A DNA stretch of 20,879 nucleotides, taken from positions 1-20,879 of the forward strand of contig NZ_JNIW01000060.1 of the NCBI RefSeq assembly GCF_000701425.1, written 5' to 3'. The stretch comes from Deinococcus frigens DSM 12807. Lineage in GTDB: Bacteria; Deinococcota; Deinococci; Deinococcales; Deinococcaceae. This document shows, in pieces, positions 18,604-20,879 of the stretch (positions within the stretch are counted from its first letter, which is position 1; each line of letters begins with the position of its first letter). The translations under genes were made by a program, and so were the position numbers. The notes under the pieces are model-generated. The model was not told where the DNA came from. It saw nothing but the letters and a program-made list of their open reading frames with translations, and did no database searches.

Positions 18604-18952
18604 GACCGCCTCCGCATTCCTGAGCGCAGGCGCGGGGAGGCGTAGAAGCTTGCAGGCTGTGCGGTTCAGGCGTGTTCATCCCCACATCTTGCAGCGTCGG
18701 GCGGGTGCAGGGGCGAGGTGGCCCCGGCTGGAGCGTGCGCCGCGATGGCGGGGGCTGCGGTGGGGGGCTAGAGTGGGGGGGCTGGGCACGACTCTTTTCT
18801 TTTTCCAGAACACCTGCCGTCCATGAGACGCCCCATCACCGGCCATTGGGCGTTCCTTGTCCGGCCCGTGAGTTGGTAGGCCGGATAACCTTCTCCCCAG
18901 GCTGCTCCCTCCCAAATGGACGGATGAAATATAGCAGCGTGGGTAAGGGGCG
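18604..18952. other. intergenic stretch without a supported gene
   Basis: This 349-bp gap contains the rsgA leader, a G-rich segment with GGGCTAGAGTGGGGG (18766-18780 area), a T-rich tract CTCTTTTCTTTTTCC (18789-18803), and a 6-bp inverted repeat CCGGCC/GGCCGG (18861-18866/18879-18884). A TATAGC at 18930-18935 could be the -10 of the downstream gene. No tRNA, riboswitch or conserved small ORF was recognised. Confidence 0.5.
18607..18642 (-). promoter_or_regulatory. hairpin that can cover the rsgA ribosome-binding site
   Basis: On the minus strand GGAGGCG (18613-18607), which contains the SD 3 nt before the ATG, is perfectly complementary to CGCCTCC (18642-18636), with a 22-nt GC-rich loop. 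This would mask the SD in the mRNA. Confidence 0.4.
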
Positions 18953-19704
18953 ATGACTTCCAGTCCCCCTTCAGGTGGGCGTCCCTTGATCCCGCAGAAC
19001 CGCAGAAGCACTGGGGCCACGATGCCAGCCTCAGAACGCGCGATGTTCGGGGTGGTGGGCGTCTTTTTGCTGACGGCAGGTCTGCGTTCAGGTTCTCCCT
19101 TTCACAGACTGGCCGTCGGCGCTCTGGGTGCTGGGCTGGCTGCTCTGGCACTTTCTGGGCGCAGCCCAGTAGCAACGGCCCTGAAGATCCAGCAGAACGA
19201 GGACGGAGAAACACTGGTCAGCGACGCTGTGACCATCGATAAAAGTGCTGACGAGTTGTATGCCATCTGGCGCAAGCTTGAGACCCTGCCCCAGTTGATG
19301 AAGCATCTGGAACGGGTGGAAGTGCTGGATGAACGCCATTCTCGCTGGACCGTCAAGTCACCTCTGGGGTACTCTGGCGGCGAGGTGAGTTGGGAAGCCG
19401 AACTGACCGCCGACGAGCCGGGCCAGCGCATCGCGTGGCAGTCGCTTCCTGGCGCGCAGATCGAGAACAGCGGTGAGGTGATCTTCCGCCCGGCTCCCGG
19501 TGACCGGGGCACGGAAGTGGTGGTCCGACTGACGTATCGCCCGCCCCTGGGTTCGGCTGGGGCACTCGTGGCCCGCCTTCTGGGCCAGGAGCCGTCTCAG
19601 CAACTGCGCGACGATCTGATGCGCTTCAAGCGTGAGCAGGAGTTGGGGTATCACCCCACCACCGAAGGCCAGAGCAGTGGGCGGGCCAGCAAGGGCGGGC
19701 AGGC

Positions 19705-19708
<4 letters not shown>
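18953..19708 (+). CDS. SRPBCC-fold (polyketide cyclase/dehydrase-like) protein with N-terminal membrane segments
   Basis: A 251-aa protein. Two hydrophobic stretches (about residues 31-46 and 50-68, [12 protein letters not shown] and [13 protein letters not shown]) suggest a membrane anchor. They are followed by an SRPBCC/START-like domain (about 85-215): [40 protein letters not shown] and later [11 protein letters not shown]. The fold binds hydrophobic ligands; no ligand can be named. The start may be the ATG at 18953 (used here, AAGGGG close upstream) or the ATG at 19022, which begins just before the first hydrophobic stretch. The stop overlaps the dehydrogenase start (ATGA), so the two are probably co-translated. 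Confidence 0.8.

Positions 19709-20879
<1,171 letters not shown>

Noticed and set aside
18719..18735. 17-nt match (TGGCCCCGGCTGGAGCG) to the loop and arm of the riboswitch terminator at 9865-9881
   Set aside because: The second copy lacks the pairing arm and T-run. The string is GC-rich and may recur by chance or as a terminator relic, with no support for function.
18676..19020. 114-codon minus-strand frame upstream of the SRPBCC gene
   Set aside because: The composition looks random (Arg/Pro/His-rich), it has no motif, and it overlaps the start region of the SRPBCC gene.

Overview
The window is high-GC DNA with tightly packed genes, many GTG/TTG starts and many 1-11 bp stop/start overlaps. 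The proteins, and several TANNNT -10 boxes placed 6-7 nt before an ATG with no Shine-Dalgarno (a leaderless arrangement known to be common in Deinococcus), suggest a Deinococcus species. This is inferred from memory of the families and no search was run.

Layout. Positions 1-293 hold the C-terminal end of an IS630-type transposase. A minus-strand block follows (306-5648), read from right to left: a secreted cell-wall amidase with a Pro-rich linker, a long inverted repeat built from a 13-nt motif, a small secreted protein, a frameshifted inorganic pyrophosphatase-like gene, a short-chain dehydrogenase, a thioredoxin-reductase-like flavoprotein and a HAD phosphatase. The last three overlap and look like one operon. 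On the plus strand come a RelA/SpoT-type (p)ppGpp synthetase (5701-6816) and a CorA-type Mg2+/Co2+ channel (7148-8083). The corA leader is about 250 nt long and holds two short overlapping Pro-containing ORFs.

The core is a late-step cobalamin (B12) locus, 8324-17037. cobS and a histidine phosphatase (alpha-ribazole phosphatase-like) come first. They are followed by an adenosylcobalamin riboswitch with an intrinsic terminator, then btuF, cobO, a Phd/VapC-type toxin-antitoxin pair, cbiB, a cobD-like aminotransferase, cobQ, cobU and cobT. Together these genes cover corrinoid capture (BtuF), adenosylation (CobO), amidation to cobyric acid (CobQ), aminopropanol attachment (CobD, CbiB), cobinamide activation (CobU), alpha-ribazole phosphate synthesis (CobT), and joining and dephosphorylation (CobS and the phosphatase). 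Corrin-ring genes and a BtuCD transporter are not in the window. The toxin-antitoxin pair sits inside the run and appears to carry its own leaderless promoter/operator.

The right end holds a small ABM-fold monooxygenase, the convergent ribosome GTPase gene rsgA, a roughly 350-bp stretch without a clear gene, an SRPBCC-domain membrane-anchored protein and an overlapping zinc alcohol/formaldehyde dehydrogenase-type gene that runs off the end.

Most genes belong to known families. The features most worth a second look are the corA leader ORFs, the toxin-antitoxin pair with its operator inside a riboswitch-controlled B12 operon, the 3594-3682 palindromic element and the pyrophosphatase frameshift.
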